Shown in pieces: positions 8,519-16,426 of a DNA stretch of 23,703 nucleotides (positions are counted from its first letter, which is position 1; every line of letters begins with the position of its first letter). Origin of the DNA: Bacteroidales bacterium (GTDB taxonomy: Bacteria > Bacteroidota > Bacteroidia > Bacteroidales > UBA7960); the NCBI GenBank assembly GCA_003554665.1, contig PWGY01000014.1, positions 1-23,703 on the forward strand, written 5' to 3'. The position numbers and the translations under genes were made by a program. The notes beneath the pieces are model-generated. The model searched no databases, was not told the origin of the DNA, and worked only from the letters and a program-made list of their open reading frames with translations.

Positions 8519-9096
8519 TCAGGTTTATCCGAATCACTGTTTTTTTCCCGGTCATCATAATGTTGTTGTCTTTGTCCTGCCAGCGGGGAGACTCCCCGAA
8601 GCCCAGGGCTTACTTTCGCATTGCCCTGCCGGAAAAGTCCTACCAGTATTTTGACACTGTATACCCTTATCGTTTCGAATACCCGGAATACGCAACCTTT
8701 GAGCCCGACAGTGCAGAACCTTACTGGGGAGATATAGTATTTCCCGACTTCAGCGGCAGAATACACCTGAGTTACAAACCGATAAAAAACCCCGGGGATC
8801 TGGCTGGCTTTTTTGAAGATGCACGGACATTTGTACACCGGCATATTCCCAAGGCCACCGCCATCCGCGATGAAATGTTCGTACATGAAGAGCAGGATGT
8901 GTATGGAATGCTTTTTCACATCAGAGGCCGGGAAGCTGCATCAGCCCTGCAGTTTTACGCCACTGACAGTACGGATCATTTCCTCAGGGGTGCCCTGTAT
9001 TTTGATGTGACACCAAACAATGACTCCCTCTCACCGGTGATCAGTTTCATTGAAGAAGACATCCGTCACCTTCTGGAAACAATGTCGTGGGATTGA
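8515..9096 (+). CDS. gldD: GldD-family lipoprotein
   Basis: The 193-residue protein has a lipoprotein signal peptide (residues 1-21, LLSLSC, lipid on Cys22) and a mature domain with the GldD hallmarks: PRAYFRIALPEKSY, a YPYRFEYPEYA segment, then the PYWGDIVFPDFSGRIHLSYK region. GldD is an essential gliding lipoprotein in Flavobacterium johnsoniae, but homologues also occur in non-motile relatives, so gliding is not implied. Its ATG overlaps the gldE stop by 4 bases (ATGA at 8515-8518), which points to translational coupling. The stop is 6 bases from the convergent pyruvate kinase stop. Confidence 0.9.
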   Translation: MIRFIRITVFFPVIIMLLSLSCQRGDSPKPRAYFRIALPEKSYQYFDTVYPYRFEYPEYATFEPDSAEPYWGDIVFPDFSGRIHLSYKPIKNPGDLAGFFEDARTFVHRHIPKATAIRDEMFVHEEQDVYGMLFHIRGREAASALQFYATDSTDHFLRGALYFDVTPNNDSLSPVISFIEEDIRHLLETMSWD

Positions 9097-9102
9097 CTTT
9101 TT

Positions 9103-10524
9103 TTAAAATTTATGGTTGGTCAGCATATTGCTGACGGTGCTGATCTCTACGAAAGACGGACCAGCCTTTTTCCCAAAATTTCCGGCCAGCACAGCCACCA
9201 GATCTTCAGATCCGATCTCTTCCTCTTCAATCAGGCGTGACAATGTTACCCTGATAAATTCCTTTTTGGAGATCTCCACATCCATAAAATCAGCAAGAAC
9301 CCCGTAATTCATCGCCAGTTCCCGCATCACCCTTTCTGCATAACACTGGGCATATATGGGCGTACGACCACGAAATGCCGAAAGATAGCGGGCTGTTTTA
9401 CCAGTATCGGTATCGGTGATAATTGCCCGGGTGTTGAGCTGTTGTACAGACCTGACAGCTGTTTTGGACAAAAAGACCGACACCTGGTTATCATGGGGCA
9501 TTACCTCAATATCGGGGGAGAAAGACCTGCTGTTTTCCGCTTCCTTTAAACTGCCGGTCATCATCTGAACCGATTCAAGCGGGTATTTCCCGTAGGCGGT
9601 TTCACCGCTGAGCATCACAGCATCTGTACCGGAAAACACGGCCGTGGCAATGTCACTTACCTCAGCACGGGTAGGCCTTGGATTGTCAATCATTGAGTGA
9701 AGCATTTGTGTGGCCACGATTACCGATTTCTTCCGGCGAATGCATTTCTGGATCAGGTTATGCTGTATGCCCGGAATACGTTCAGCGGGCACCTCAATGG
9801 CCAGATCTCCGCGGGCAATCATGATCCCGTAAACATGGTCCAGGATTTCATCAATATTGTCAACTCCCTGCTGGTTTTCGATCTTTGCTATGATCTTTGC
9901 CTGGCTGTTGCTGGCGTCCAGCAATTCCTGAATGGCCATCACATCTTCCTTGCTGCGAACAAAGGAATGGGCTATAAACGCAATGTCATTGGAAATGGCA
10001 AATTCAATATACTCCCTGTCTTTGTCGCTCAATGCAGGCAGATCAATATTACTGCCCGGCAGGTTTACACTTTTCCGGGGTTTGATCTTACCGCTGTTCT
10101 CCACCCGGCACAACAGGTAGTCTGCATGTTTTTCCGTCACTGTAAGCGCAACATCCCCGTCATCGATCATTATTTGCCTGCCCTTTTCGAGCTGACCCAC
10201 AAATCCGGGATAATTAACGCGAATGCATGCTGAATCCGAATTCTTGTGGCTGTCTCCCGCCATCCGGATCAGATCACCTGTTGCAACTTCAATATCCTGA
10301 TCGCTTAAGTTGGTGCGGATCTCCGGCCCCTTGGTGTCCACCATAACGGGAATGCGTGAAGAAACCTTACGTACATTCTCCACGATGGCCAGGCTTTGCT
10401 TCGGGTTTTGATGCGCGGTATTGATCCTTACCACGTCCATTCCGGCGCGATGCAAAGAAGAAAGAAAAACCGGCTCGCAGTTACGGTCAGATATTGTTGC
10501 CACAATTTTTGTCAGTTTTTGCAT
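9103..10524 (-). CDS. pyk: Pyruvate kinase
   Basis: The enzyme converts phosphoenolpyruvate and ADP to pyruvate and ATP, the last step of glycolysis, in the cytoplasm. In its 473 residues, VRINTAHQ (about 32-39) and DTKGPEIRT (about 63-71) are the start of the barrel. A B domain follows. AKIENQQG and IMIARGDLAIEVP carry the catalytic Lys and the Glu/Asp metal ligands, and NPRPTRAEVSD with MLSGETAYGKYP closes the active site. The C-terminal effector domain ends SNMLTNHKF. VRINTAH in place of the VRLNFSHG of E. coli is the usual Bacteroidota form. It is the last gene of the minus-strand run, 39 bases after the permease stop, and no separate promoter motif was found in that gap. Confidence 0.96.
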   Translation of the reverse strand: MQKLTKIVATISDRNCEPVFLSSLHRAGMDVVRINTAHQNPKQSLAIVENVRKVSSRIPVMVDTKGPEIRTNLSDQDIEVATGDLIRMAGDSHKNSDSACIRVNYPGFVGQLEKGRQIMIDDGDVALTVTEKHADYLLCRVENSGKIKPRKSVNLPGSNIDLPALSDKDREYIEFAISNDIAFIAHSFVRSKEDVMAIQELLDASNSQAKIIAKIENQQGVDNIDEILDHVYGIMIARGDLAIEVPAERIPGIQHNLIQKCIRRKKSVIVATQMLHSMIDNPRPTRAEVSDIATAVFSGTDAVMLSGETAYGKYPLESVQMMTGSLKEAENSRSFSPDIEVMPHDNQVSVFLSKTAVRSVQQLNTRAIITDTDTGKTARYLSAFRGRTPIYAQCYAERVMRELAMNYGVLADFMDVEISKKEFIRVTLSRLIEEEEIGSEDLVAVLAGNFGKKAGPSFVEISTVSNMLTNHKF

Positions 10525-10563
10525 GGCTGCCTGAATTAAAGGTTGTAAAAAAAATCAGCAGGG

Positions 10564-11808
10564 TTACTCATACCTGAGTGACTCGATCGGGTCAAGGCTG
10601 GCGGCCTTGGCAGCAGGATAATAACCTGCGATCAGGCCAACTCCAAAGCACAATAACACCCCGGACAAAACCCATACCCAGGGAATGATAAACGGGCTTC
10701 CGACAATGACAGATATGCCGTTACCTGCCAGGATCCCGAGAATAATCCCCACAACTCCGCCTATCTGGCAGATTAATATGGCCTCTGAAAGAAACTGCTG
10801 TTTGATGACGGTTCTGGTGGCCCCCAGTGCCTTACGGATACCGATCTCCTGGGTTCTTTCGGTCACCGAAACAAGCATTATATTCATCAGGCCGATTGCT
10901 GCCCCGGCAAGGGTGATCAGCCCGATAATCGTAGCAGCCAGCGTTACAAAACTGATATTTTCAATCAGGGCCTGGGCAATATTGTCACTTTTGTTGATGT
11001 CAAAACTATCAGGCTCACCAAAACGTGCTCCCCTGATAACCCTGAACAGCCCGGTAGCTTCATCAATGGCCTCGTCAAGCAACTCTATGTCATAGGTGCT
11101 CACATTGATGGTGTAATTCATATTGGGCCGGGAAAAATGCTGCCGCACCGTCATGTAGGGCATCACCACATTCAGATCTTCCGAAAACCCGAACCCTGTT
11201 CCTTTCTGTTCAAGTACACCAATTACCTGGTAGGGCATATTGGCAACAGAAACAAATGCCCCCAGGGGATCAGCATCTCCGGGAAACAAGGTGTTTGCCA
11301 CATCGTGCCCCAGCAAAACCACATTGGCACCATACTGCATCTCAGTGGGGGAAAAATTACGCCCCTGTGTCAGATCAGCACCCGCAGTGACAAGGTAATT
11401 ATCATCACTTCCAATCACACGAATATTCGGATTGGTCTCTTCCGAGCGATAACGTGCAGTGGCGGAGCTTGTTCCAGTTACCCGCAGTGAAACCCAGGCA
11501 GGGAAATCAAATTCCTGCTTAAATGCGACTGCTTCGTTATAATTTATCCGCGGATATACCTGCCTGGCCCCCCCACCCATCTGCACCTGCATACTCCTGT
11601 TTTGTATTGAAAAACTATTGGCCCCGAGTCGCGCGAAATTCTCTGTAATGGAAAGCTGAATGGAGTCGATGGCGGTCAGAATGCCGACCAAAGCCATGAT
11701 CCCGATGGCGATGATCATTACGGTAAGCAGGGCACGCAGCAGGTGCGCCCGGATCGACTCCAGGGCCACCCGGATGTTTTCAATAATAACAATGGTGAGA
11801 TGTTTCAT
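10564..11808 (-). CDS. MacB/FtsX-type ABC transporter permease
   Basis: This 414-residue inner-membrane protein has the MacB layout: one N-terminal membrane segment (about 25-48, [17 protein letters not shown]), a periplasmic MacB_PCD domain (about 50-285) and three C-terminal membrane segments of the FtsX fold. The coupling motif [11 protein letters not shown] follows the first of these, and the C-terminus [17 protein letters not shown] is typical. Family members pair with a LolD/MacB-like ATPase to move lipoproteins, peptides or antibiotics, or to transmit force. Neither an ATPase nor a membrane-fusion gene is adjacent, so the partner is unknown. I chose ATG 11808; a TTG two codons upstream is also in frame. 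It starts 14 bases after the upp stop, consistent with co-transcription. Confidence 0.92.
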   Translation of the reverse strand: MKHLTIVIIENIRVALESIRAHLLRALLTVMIIAIGIMALVGILTAIDSIQLSITENFARLGANSFSIQNRSMQVQMGGGARQVYPRINYNEAVAFKQEFDFPAWVSLRVTGTSSATARYRSEETNPNIRVIGSDDNYLVTAGADLTQGRNFSPTEMQYGANVVLLGHDVANTLFPGDADPLGAFVSVANMPYQVIGVLEQKGTGFGFSEDLNVVMPYMTVRQHFSRPNMNYTINVSTYDIELLDEAIDEATGLFRVIRGARFGEPDSFDINKSDNIAQALIENISFVTLAATIIGLITLAGAAIGLMNIMLVSVTERTQEIGIRKALGATRTVIKQQFLSEAILICQIGGVVGIILGILAGNGISVIVGSPFIIPWVWVLSGVLLCFGVGLIAGYYPAAKAASLDPIESLRYE

Positions 11809-11822
11809 CGCCAATACCTGAA

Positions 11823-12479
11823 TTAAAGCTTGCTGCCAAACGCAAGATCGCCTGCATCCCCCAGTCCGGGAACGATATAGGCCCTTGCAGTCAATTCATC
11901 ATCCACGGCTCCAAGCCAGAGCGTATAATCATCATTGGGCATATTTTTTCGCACATATTCAACGCCCTGGTTACTGGCCAGAATGGAAACGATATGGGTA
12001 TGTGAAGGCTGTCCTTTGCCAATCAGGCCTTTATAACTCAACACCATGGATGCGCCTGTTGCCAGCATCGGGTCACTGATGATCAAGACTTTCCCGGACA
12101 ATGAAGGCCCGGAAACATATTCAACCTGGATGTCAAACCGGCCGTCTTTCCGGTGTTTACGATATGCAGAAATAAAAGCATTTTCCGCATTGTCGTAGAG
12201 GTTGAGCAATCCCTGATGCATAGGAAGCCCCGCTCTCAGAATCGTAGCAATGACAGGCTGCTCTGAAAGCACCTCACATGAAGCCACCCCCAGACTTGTG
12301 ATCACTTCTTTCTTTTTATATTCCAATTTTTTGCTGATCTCATAGGCGAAAATTTCACCTGCACGCTCCATATTTTTACGGAAGCGCAGGCTGTCTTGTT
12401 GAATTTCAGCGTCCCTCATTTCAGCAATGTACTGGCTCAGCAGGGAAGAAGTATCTCCCAAAACTCGGATTCTAGGCAT
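11823..12479 (-). CDS. upp: Uracil phosphoribosyltransferase
   Basis: The enzyme makes UMP from uracil and PRPP in pyrimidine salvage. The 218-residue protein has the PRPP-binding motif [12 protein letters not shown] (about 133-144), the conserved [10 protein letters not shown] (about 78-87), and the uracil-recognition C-terminus [15 protein letters not shown]. Length and motifs are normal for Bacteroidota Upp. Its start ATG overlaps the stop of the upstream FemAB/GNAT-like gene by 8 bases, and the permease gene follows after 14 bases, so it appears embedded in an operon. No uracil permease gene or PyrR-type attenuator is visible. Confidence 0.96.
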   Translation of the reverse strand: MPRIRVLGDTSSLLSQYIAEMRDAEIQQDSLRFRKNMERAGEIFAYEISKKLEYKKKEVITSLGVASCEVLSEQPVIATILRAGLPMHQGLLNLYDNAENAFISAYRKHRKDGRFDIQVEYVSGPSLSGKVLIISDPMLATGASMVLSYKGLIGKGQPSHTHIVSILASNQGVEYVRKNMPNDDYTLWLGAVDDELTARAYIVPGLGDAGDLAFGSKL

Positions 12480-13434
12480 TTTTATGTAGTTTACAACGGT
12501 TTTTTAACCAGCGGCAGCCACCCAGAACATGTCCTGCCGGGAATGGCATTTTGTTCATAATTATACGCAAAAATACACATTCTTCTGATCCGAACCCACG
12601 ATAAAAGCGGGCCAGCCCCGGATCAGATGAACCTTCAAAATCCAGCACCAGCTCTTTGCCGGCGTTTTCTTTGATAAAATGGTCAATCAGAAGGCTCATT
12701 GCTCCGTTGCTCCTTGCCTCCGGGGTACTTCCCGAAAAAAGAAGCACCACCTTTTGATGGCTCCTGAAGAAAACGATCCCCGCACAGAGATCATTTGTGG
12801 AAGAATAGGCAAACAGCAGGTTTACAATTCCTTTGTGCATGCCGGCATAAATCAAATGCTTAAGCACCCGGTAATCCTTTTCCGAAAACGGCACCCCCTG
12901 CCTGCCCCTGTTCTGCCGGAAAATCCTGATAATATCTTCGGGACGCCCCGCGCTCGTAACAAAAACTTTCTTTGCCCTTGCCTTTTTAATATTGCGTCTT
13001 ATATTGGATGAATACCCTTTTTCCAGACGATCACAGGACGAAATCAGATCAAGCTCATATGTTATTCCCTTTCCCCCAACTGAAGGATGGCTGTCAGACA
13101 AATGATTAAAAGTATTCAGGTTGAAATCTGCATATCTGAACCCATCCGGAACAGCCTTCAGAAAACGTTCGGTAACGCTGTTATTCAGCCAGCCTGTACT
13201 AAAAACTCCCAACTGCTGCACAAAGAAAGGTTGATAGATGTATTTGATCCAGGCTTTTTTTCGGAACGGGAGGGGCATGACTGCACGGTAATCATCTTCC
13301 ACCAAAGCATCCCAGCTGTCTGCTGTCATATCAAGGTACCAGGCATATGCATAAAAAATCCCATTCACAGAATGATCTATGCACTGGTCCCACTTGGTGA
13401 AATCAAGATTTTTGTGCCTGATATAACGGATCAT
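12472..13434 (-). CDS. FemAB/GNAT-like acyltransferase of unknown substrate
   Basis: The 320-residue protein has the double-GNAT layout of FemAB-like proteins: an N-terminal half with GIFYAYAWYLDMTADSWDAL and a YIYQPFFVQQLGVFS strand, and a C-terminal GNAT_6-like half (about 150-300) with SSNIRRNIKKARAKKV, ENAGKELVLDFEGSSDPGLARFYRGFG and a final hydrophobic strand. In known relatives such proteins transfer amino acids or acyl groups in cell-wall or surface-polymer modification. The substrate here is not known. No signal peptide is seen, so it is cytoplasmic. It overlaps the stop of the upstream deacetylase-like gene by 32 bases, suggesting that the two are made together and act on the same envelope material. 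Confidence 0.8.
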   Translation of the reverse strand: MIRYIRHKNLDFTKWDQCIDHSVNGIFYAYAWYLDMTADSWDALVEDDYRAVMPLPFRKKAWIKYIYQPFFVQQLGVFSTGWLNNSVTERFLKAVPDGFRYADFNLNTFNHLSDSHPSVGGKGITYELDLISSCDRLEKGYSSNIRRNIKKARAKKVFVTSAGRPEDIIRIFRQNRGRQGVPFSEKDYRVLKHLIYAGMHKGIVNLLFAYSSTNDLCAGIVFFRSHQKVVLLFSGSTPEARSNGAMSLLIDHFIKENAGKELVLDFEGSSDPGLARFYRGFGSEECVFLRIIMNKMPFPAGHVLGGCRWLKNRCKLHKNA

Positions 13435-14764
13435 AATTTTTATTGTGTTTCAGGGATGCAAGGCGATACATTTCTTCATACACAGTATCCCATCCATGCC
13501 AGCCGCCGCGTCCTGACAATGAATCGTTATGCCACAAACTGACAAACATCCCTCCCACCTGCACCGTTTCATCCAACAGCTTTTTGATCACCTCAAGGGC
13601 CTGGCCGGGTGTCAGTTTCAGATAGTCGCGAAGGGTTCCGTCCATCACGGCAAACGGAACGATGATCAGCGGAGTGGCGCTTTCAGTTTCCAGATCATAG
13701 AATGGGTAAGGCGTACAGATACTCGCCCTGAATCCGGGCTGACTTGCATACCCCATGGTAAAGTCGTGGGTAATGTTGTTTCGGAGCAGCCGCTGGTAAG
13801 TGGACGGGAAATCAACCATCAGGTAATGCTGCCGGCTGCAGCATACTTCCTGTTGCAAAATATTGACCAGCCTGGATATTTCCAGTTCCAGCACTGATTC
13901 ATCTTTTGTTGAAGCCACACTAGGATGGATTCCGGTACGGGCATAGTCATTGATCTTTTTTACCAGAGAAAAAAAGACACCTGAATAAAAGGGAACATTT
14001 TTGTCATAGGGGCCGTAGTCTCCGCAAAGAAAAAAATACAATGCCCTGATGCCACTGTTTTTGTAAAGCTCCACCTGCCGGTCATAGGTGTCGAAAGGGT
14101 CTTTCTCCTTTCCGGCCAACACACGAAAACGCTGGAAAAGAGAATGGAAATCCAATCTGAATATTGAGCGAATTGAGCCCAGTAGTGTTCGCATAATACC
14201 CCTGCCTCTGTAAGCGTAAGCCACATCAATGTCATAGGTGGGCAAAAAAGTAAAGGCAGGATCAGAAAAGCCGTATGCAGGATATAGTTCCTGCAATCTT
14301 TTCTTAAGCAGCAGTGCATAATGGTTCACCACTGGCTTGTCCAGAAAATTATGCCTGTAAGCGAAAGAAGCATTGGGGTCAAAGCGCCAGTGAGAATCTT
14401 TTTTATGCGGAAGGTATTCCTCGTAACGGCTGACCAGGTAAAATACGGCAGCAAACAGGTCAAAATCAAGTTCATGCTTCTCCCGGCCACTCTGAACCGG
14501 AAATAATAAAGGCAACCCTTTTTGGTGACGAACCTCCGGAACGAAATAATGTACGCCCCTTTCGGACAAAAACCCATGGGCGGGAATATGCAGACCCTCC
14601 CTGCCTTCTGCTTCCCGGCTGTATATGATCTTTGGCCCTTTATGTGCATCAGCAACTGCCGGATCATCGGTAAGCTGCCACTTGCTTCCCAGCAAACGAT
14701 CCAATACCAGCCTCGTCACATACTGTACTCTGCTGGTTATCCGGGGGCAAAAAACCACAATCAT
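13403..14764 (-). CDS. Polysaccharide deacetylase-like protein (DUF7033 type)
   Basis: The 453-residue protein corresponds to the Bacteroidota family usually named polysaccharide deacetylase family protein with a DUF7033 region. The N-terminal part includes DLFAAVFYLVSRYEEYLPH (about 102-120). The NodB-like part starts at FLPTYDIDVAYAYRGRG (about 173-189), where the Asp pair in TYDID would be the catalytic/metal aspartates. Later signatures are FFLCGDYGPYDKN, GIHPSVAST, DFTMGYASQPGFRAS and SLWHNDSLSG. The spacing differs from classical NodB enzymes, so activity is inferred. There is no signal peptide. It is the first gene of the five-gene minus-strand run; the next gene overlaps it by 32 bases. 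Confidence 0.83.
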   Translation of the reverse strand: MIVVFCPRITSRVQYVTRLVLDRLLGSKWQLTDDPAVADAHKGPKIIYSREAEGREGLHIPAHGFLSERGVHYFVPEVRHQKGLPLLFPVQSGREKHELDFDLFAAVFYLVSRYEEYLPHKKDSHWRFDPNASFAYRHNFLDKPVVNHYALLLKKRLQELYPAYGFSDPAFTFLPTYDIDVAYAYRGRGIMRTLLGSIRSIFRLDFHSLFQRFRVLAGKEKDPFDTYDRQVELYKNSGIRALYFFLCGDYGPYDKNVPFYSGVFFSLVKKINDYARTGIHPSVASTKDESVLELEISRLVNILQQEVCCSRQHYLMVDFPSTYQRLLRNNITHDFTMGYASQPGFRASICTPYPFYDLETESATPLIIVPFAVMDGTLRDYLKLTPGQALEVIKKLLDETVQVGGMFVSLWHNDSLSGRGGWHGWDTVYEEMYRLASLKHNKNYDPLYQAQKS

Positions 14765-14853
14765 GGGCGCAGCATTTATTATCTGAAAGTAAAGGTAAAA
14801 GTAAATTTACACATACCCCGCAAATTATGTGCTGTCTTTCATAAAACAAATCC

Positions 14854-15573
14854 CTACAGCAGACCCTCGTCTGCAAAACTGAAATACCCTTCATGGGCCA
14901 CAATCAGGTGATCCAGCACAGGCAGGTCAAGAAATTTTCCGGCCTCTTTGCATTGACGGGTAATACGCTGATCGTTCGAACTGGGCTTCTGCTGTCCGCT
15001 TGGATGATTGTGGCAAAGTATGAGCCCGCTTGCATTATTTTCCAGGGCAAGCCGGAAGATTTTTTTGGGATCAGCAACCGTGCCTGCCACACTTCCTTCG
15101 CTCACACAGATTGTACGCTGCACCCTGTTACCGCGGTTCAGCACCATAATCCAGAATTCCTCATAAGACAGGTCAGCAATCAATGGGTGCATAATCTCAA
15201 AAACATCGCGACTGCAACTGATGCGTGTTTTGGCAAGGCCTTCGGCCAGCCGCCGGCGTCTTCCGAGCTCCATCACAGCGATGATATTGCTGGCTTTGGC
15301 TTCACCGATACCCCGGAACCTCAGTAAATCGGAGATCTCAAGCTTGCCCAGTTCAGCCAGGTTGTTGGAAACGCTTCCAAGAATTGTTTTTGATAACTCC
15401 ACGGCAGATAAACGGGCCGTGCCGGACCCAATTACAATGGCAAGCAATTCGGCATCTGAAAGGGCTTTTCTGCTCTTGGTCAGCAGTTTTTCCCTGGGGC
15501 GGTCGTCCTCTGCCCAGCTTTTGATCCCGGCAAGGGCTACAGGAGGATAAAAAGGGTTACTTTCAGGTTGCAT
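14854..15573 (-). CDS. radC: RadC-family JAB/MPN-domain protein
   Basis: This 239-residue RadC has an N-terminal UPF0758-type helix-hairpin-helix region (LLRFRGIGEAKASNIIAVMELGRR, about 83-106, written here across its HhH motif) and a C-terminal JAB/MPN metalloprotease-like domain. The zinc motif is HNHPSG followed by Asp (His188, His190, Asp201). Despite the name, a DNA-repair role for RadC has been withdrawn or disputed, and its function is unsettled. The reading frame stays open upstream through a terminator and a tRNA gene to 15738, but ATG 15573 gives the normal RadC N-terminus and sits just downstream of a promoter-like box, so I use it. No mobile-element genes are near, unlike many phage- or ICE-borne radC copies. 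Confidence 0.94.
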   Translation of the reverse strand: MQPESNPFYPPVALAGIKSWAEDDRPREKLLTKSRKALSDAELLAIVIGSGTARLSAVELSKTILGSVSNNLAELGKLEISDLLRFRGIGEAKASNIIAVMELGRRRRLAEGLAKTRISCSRDVFEIMHPLIADLSYEEFWIMVLNRGNRVQRTICVSEGSVAGTVADPKKIFRLALENNASGLILCHNHPSGQQKPSSNDQRITRQCKEAGKFLDLPVLDHLIVAHEGYFSFADEGLL

Positions 15574-15594
15574 GCCGCTTATTTTAAGACAGCC

Positions 15595-15602
15595 CAAATA
15601 TA
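15595..15602 (-). promoter_or_regulatory. -7 promoter element for radC
   Basis: On the minus strand TATATTTG (15602-15595) matches the Bacteroidota -7 consensus. It lies between the tRNA terminator and the radC ATG at 15573, where a promoter is expected. The -33 region falls in the T-run of the terminator and shows no TTTG. Confidence 0.45.
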
Positions 15603-15616
15603 GGAAGAAACCCTGT

Positions 15617-15650
15617 ATAAAAAAAGGACCCTTCCGGCGAAAGGTCCTTT
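15617..15650 (-). terminator. Rho-independent terminator after tRNA-Glu copy 1
   Basis: Read on the minus strand, AAAGGACC and GGTCCTTT arms enclose a short loop (ttcgccggaag) and are followed by a run of seven T (15625-15619). It begins 3 bases after the 3' end of the tRNA and would release the precursor before radC. The A/T flanks make it potentially active in both directions. Confidence 0.8.
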
Positions 15651-15653
15651 TTG

Positions 15654-15725
15654 TAGCCCGTAGGGGATTCGAACCCCTGTTACCAGGATGAAAACCTGGC
15701 GTCCTAACCCCTAGACGAACGGGCC
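15654..15725 (-). tRNA. tRNA-Glu (UUC), copy 1
   Basis: The 72-nt gene folds as a cloverleaf. The acceptor arm GGCCCGT/ACGGGCT has a G-U first pair and A73. The anticodon arm is CCAGG/CCTGG with loop TTTTCAT, giving anticodon UUC, which reads GAA/GAG. The T arm is AGGGG/CCCCT with TTCGAAT. CCA is not encoded. Each base is identical to copy 2 at 16078-16149. It has its own promoter-like site upstream and a hairpin terminator directly downstream. Confidence 0.97.
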
Positions 15726-15735
15726 GTTGACGTGG

Positions 15736-15766
15736 CAAAAATAAGTGATTTCTGTAAATTCACAAA
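15736..15766 (-). promoter_or_regulatory. Promoter for tRNA-Glu copy 1
   Basis: On the minus strand the site shows TTTG (15766-15763), a 19-base spacer, and TATTTTTG (15743-15736). This is a full match to the Bacteroidota -33/-7 pattern. The predicted start point is within about 10 bases of the tRNA 5' end at 15725. Confidence 0.65.
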
Positions 15767-15784
15767 TTTCGCCACCAAAAATAT

Positions 15785-16039
15785 TTACTGGAGGTTATTC
15801 ACGTGACGTGCAAGCTTACCTTTCAGGTTGGCTGCTTTGTTCTTGTGAATCACGGATTTCTTTGCCAAACGATCGATCATGGAGATTACGCGCGGAAGGC
15901 TCTTTTCAGCCTCGGCCTTATTCTCCATGCCGCGGATTTTTTTAACCGCGGTGCGGGTACTCTTGGCATAATACCTGTTCCTCAGCCTTTTGGCATTGTC
16001 GGAACGAACTCTTTTTTTCGCTGATTTATGGTTTGCCAT
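15785..16039 (-). CDS. rpsT: Small ribosomal subunit protein S20 (bS20)
   Basis: This short basic protein (84 residues) starts MANHKSAKKRVRSDNAKRLR, the typical S20 N-terminus. It continues with the Lys/Arg-rich helical segments that bind 16S rRNA early in 30S assembly, and ends NLKGKLARHVNNLQ. Length is normal. It lies 38 bases downstream of tRNA-Glu copy 2, with no promoter motif in that gap, so it may be co-transcribed with that tRNA. Copy 1 of the tRNA follows its stop by 59 bases. Confidence 0.98.
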   Translation of the reverse strand: MANHKSAKKRVRSDNAKRLRNRYYAKSTRTAVKKIRGMENKAEAEKSLPRVISMIDRLAKKSVIHKNKAANLKGKLARHVNNLQ

Positions 16040-16077
16040 ACTGCCTCGTTATAATGATTTCTCTGTTAACTTTGTTG

Positions 16078-16149
16078 TAGCCCGTAGGGGATTCGAACCC
16101 CTGTTACCAGGATGAAAACCTGGCGTCCTAACCCCTAGACGAACGGGCC
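16078..16149 (-). tRNA. tRNA-Glu (UUC), copy 2
   Basis: The sequence and fold are identical to copy 1 (anticodon UUC, U33, TTCGAAT T-loop, no encoded CCA). The identity to copy 1 also covers two bases beyond the 3' end (74 bp in all, 16076-16149 against 15652-15725). It is the first gene of the minus-strand tRNA-rpsT-tRNA set and has a promoter-like site at 16201-16231. Confidence 0.97.
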
Positions 16150-16166
16150 ATGATCTTTTTGTTGGG

Positions 16167-16194
16167 TTTTCAAGGGAATTCATCCCGTTGAAAA
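16167..16194 (-). other. Inverted repeat in the leader of the tRNA-Glu/rpsT transcript
   Basis: The arms ttttcaaggg (16167-16176) and cccgttgaaaa (16184-16194) pair over 10 bp with one bulged G, around a 7-base loop. The structure sits between the predicted start point and the mature 5' end of the tRNA, so it may be part of the 5' leader removed by RNase P. It has no T-run and is not a terminator. Confidence 0.45.
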
Positions 16195-16200
16195 GGAGTG

Positions 16201-16231
16201 CAAATTTATAACTATTTTCCAAATCCGCAAA
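16201..16231 (-). promoter_or_regulatory. Promoter for tRNA-Glu copy 2 and rpsT
   Basis: On the minus strand TTTG (16231-16228), a 19-base spacer and TAAATTTG (16208-16201) match the Bacteroidota -33/-7 pattern. The spacing is the same as for copy 1. Predicted transcription starts near 16194, about 45 bases before the tRNA. Confidence 0.6.
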
Positions 16232-16418
16232 ATTGTCTCAATTAATTTTAACTGATCTTTCAACCCATAAAATTCTCTGGCAAATTAAAACCCCGCTTTC
16301 GCTACAGTTCAAAACCTAAGAAATAGCGGCATGCTTCAAAAAAAACAAACCAGGCACAGAATTTTTAAACTTTTTCATTCTCTAATGCGTATAAACTGTA
16401 TTGTTTGAATGTTTTTTA

Positions 16419-16426
16419 TATATTTG
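16419..16426 (+). promoter_or_regulatory. -7 promoter element for the OmpA/TPR lipoprotein gene
   Basis: TATATTTG is an exact TAnnTTTG match. TTG/TTTG sequences upstream (16401-16407) are closer than the usual 19-21 bases, so the -33 part is uncertain. Confidence 0.45.

Noticed and set aside
9697..10233. 178-residue + strand ORF inside pyruvate kinase
   Set aside because: It is fully antisense to a conserved enzyme and has no recognisable domain.
15574..15738. Upstream extension of radC by 55 codons to an ATG at 15738
   Set aside because: The extension would translate a terminator and the whole tRNA-Glu gene. The standard RadC N-terminus begins at ATG 15573.
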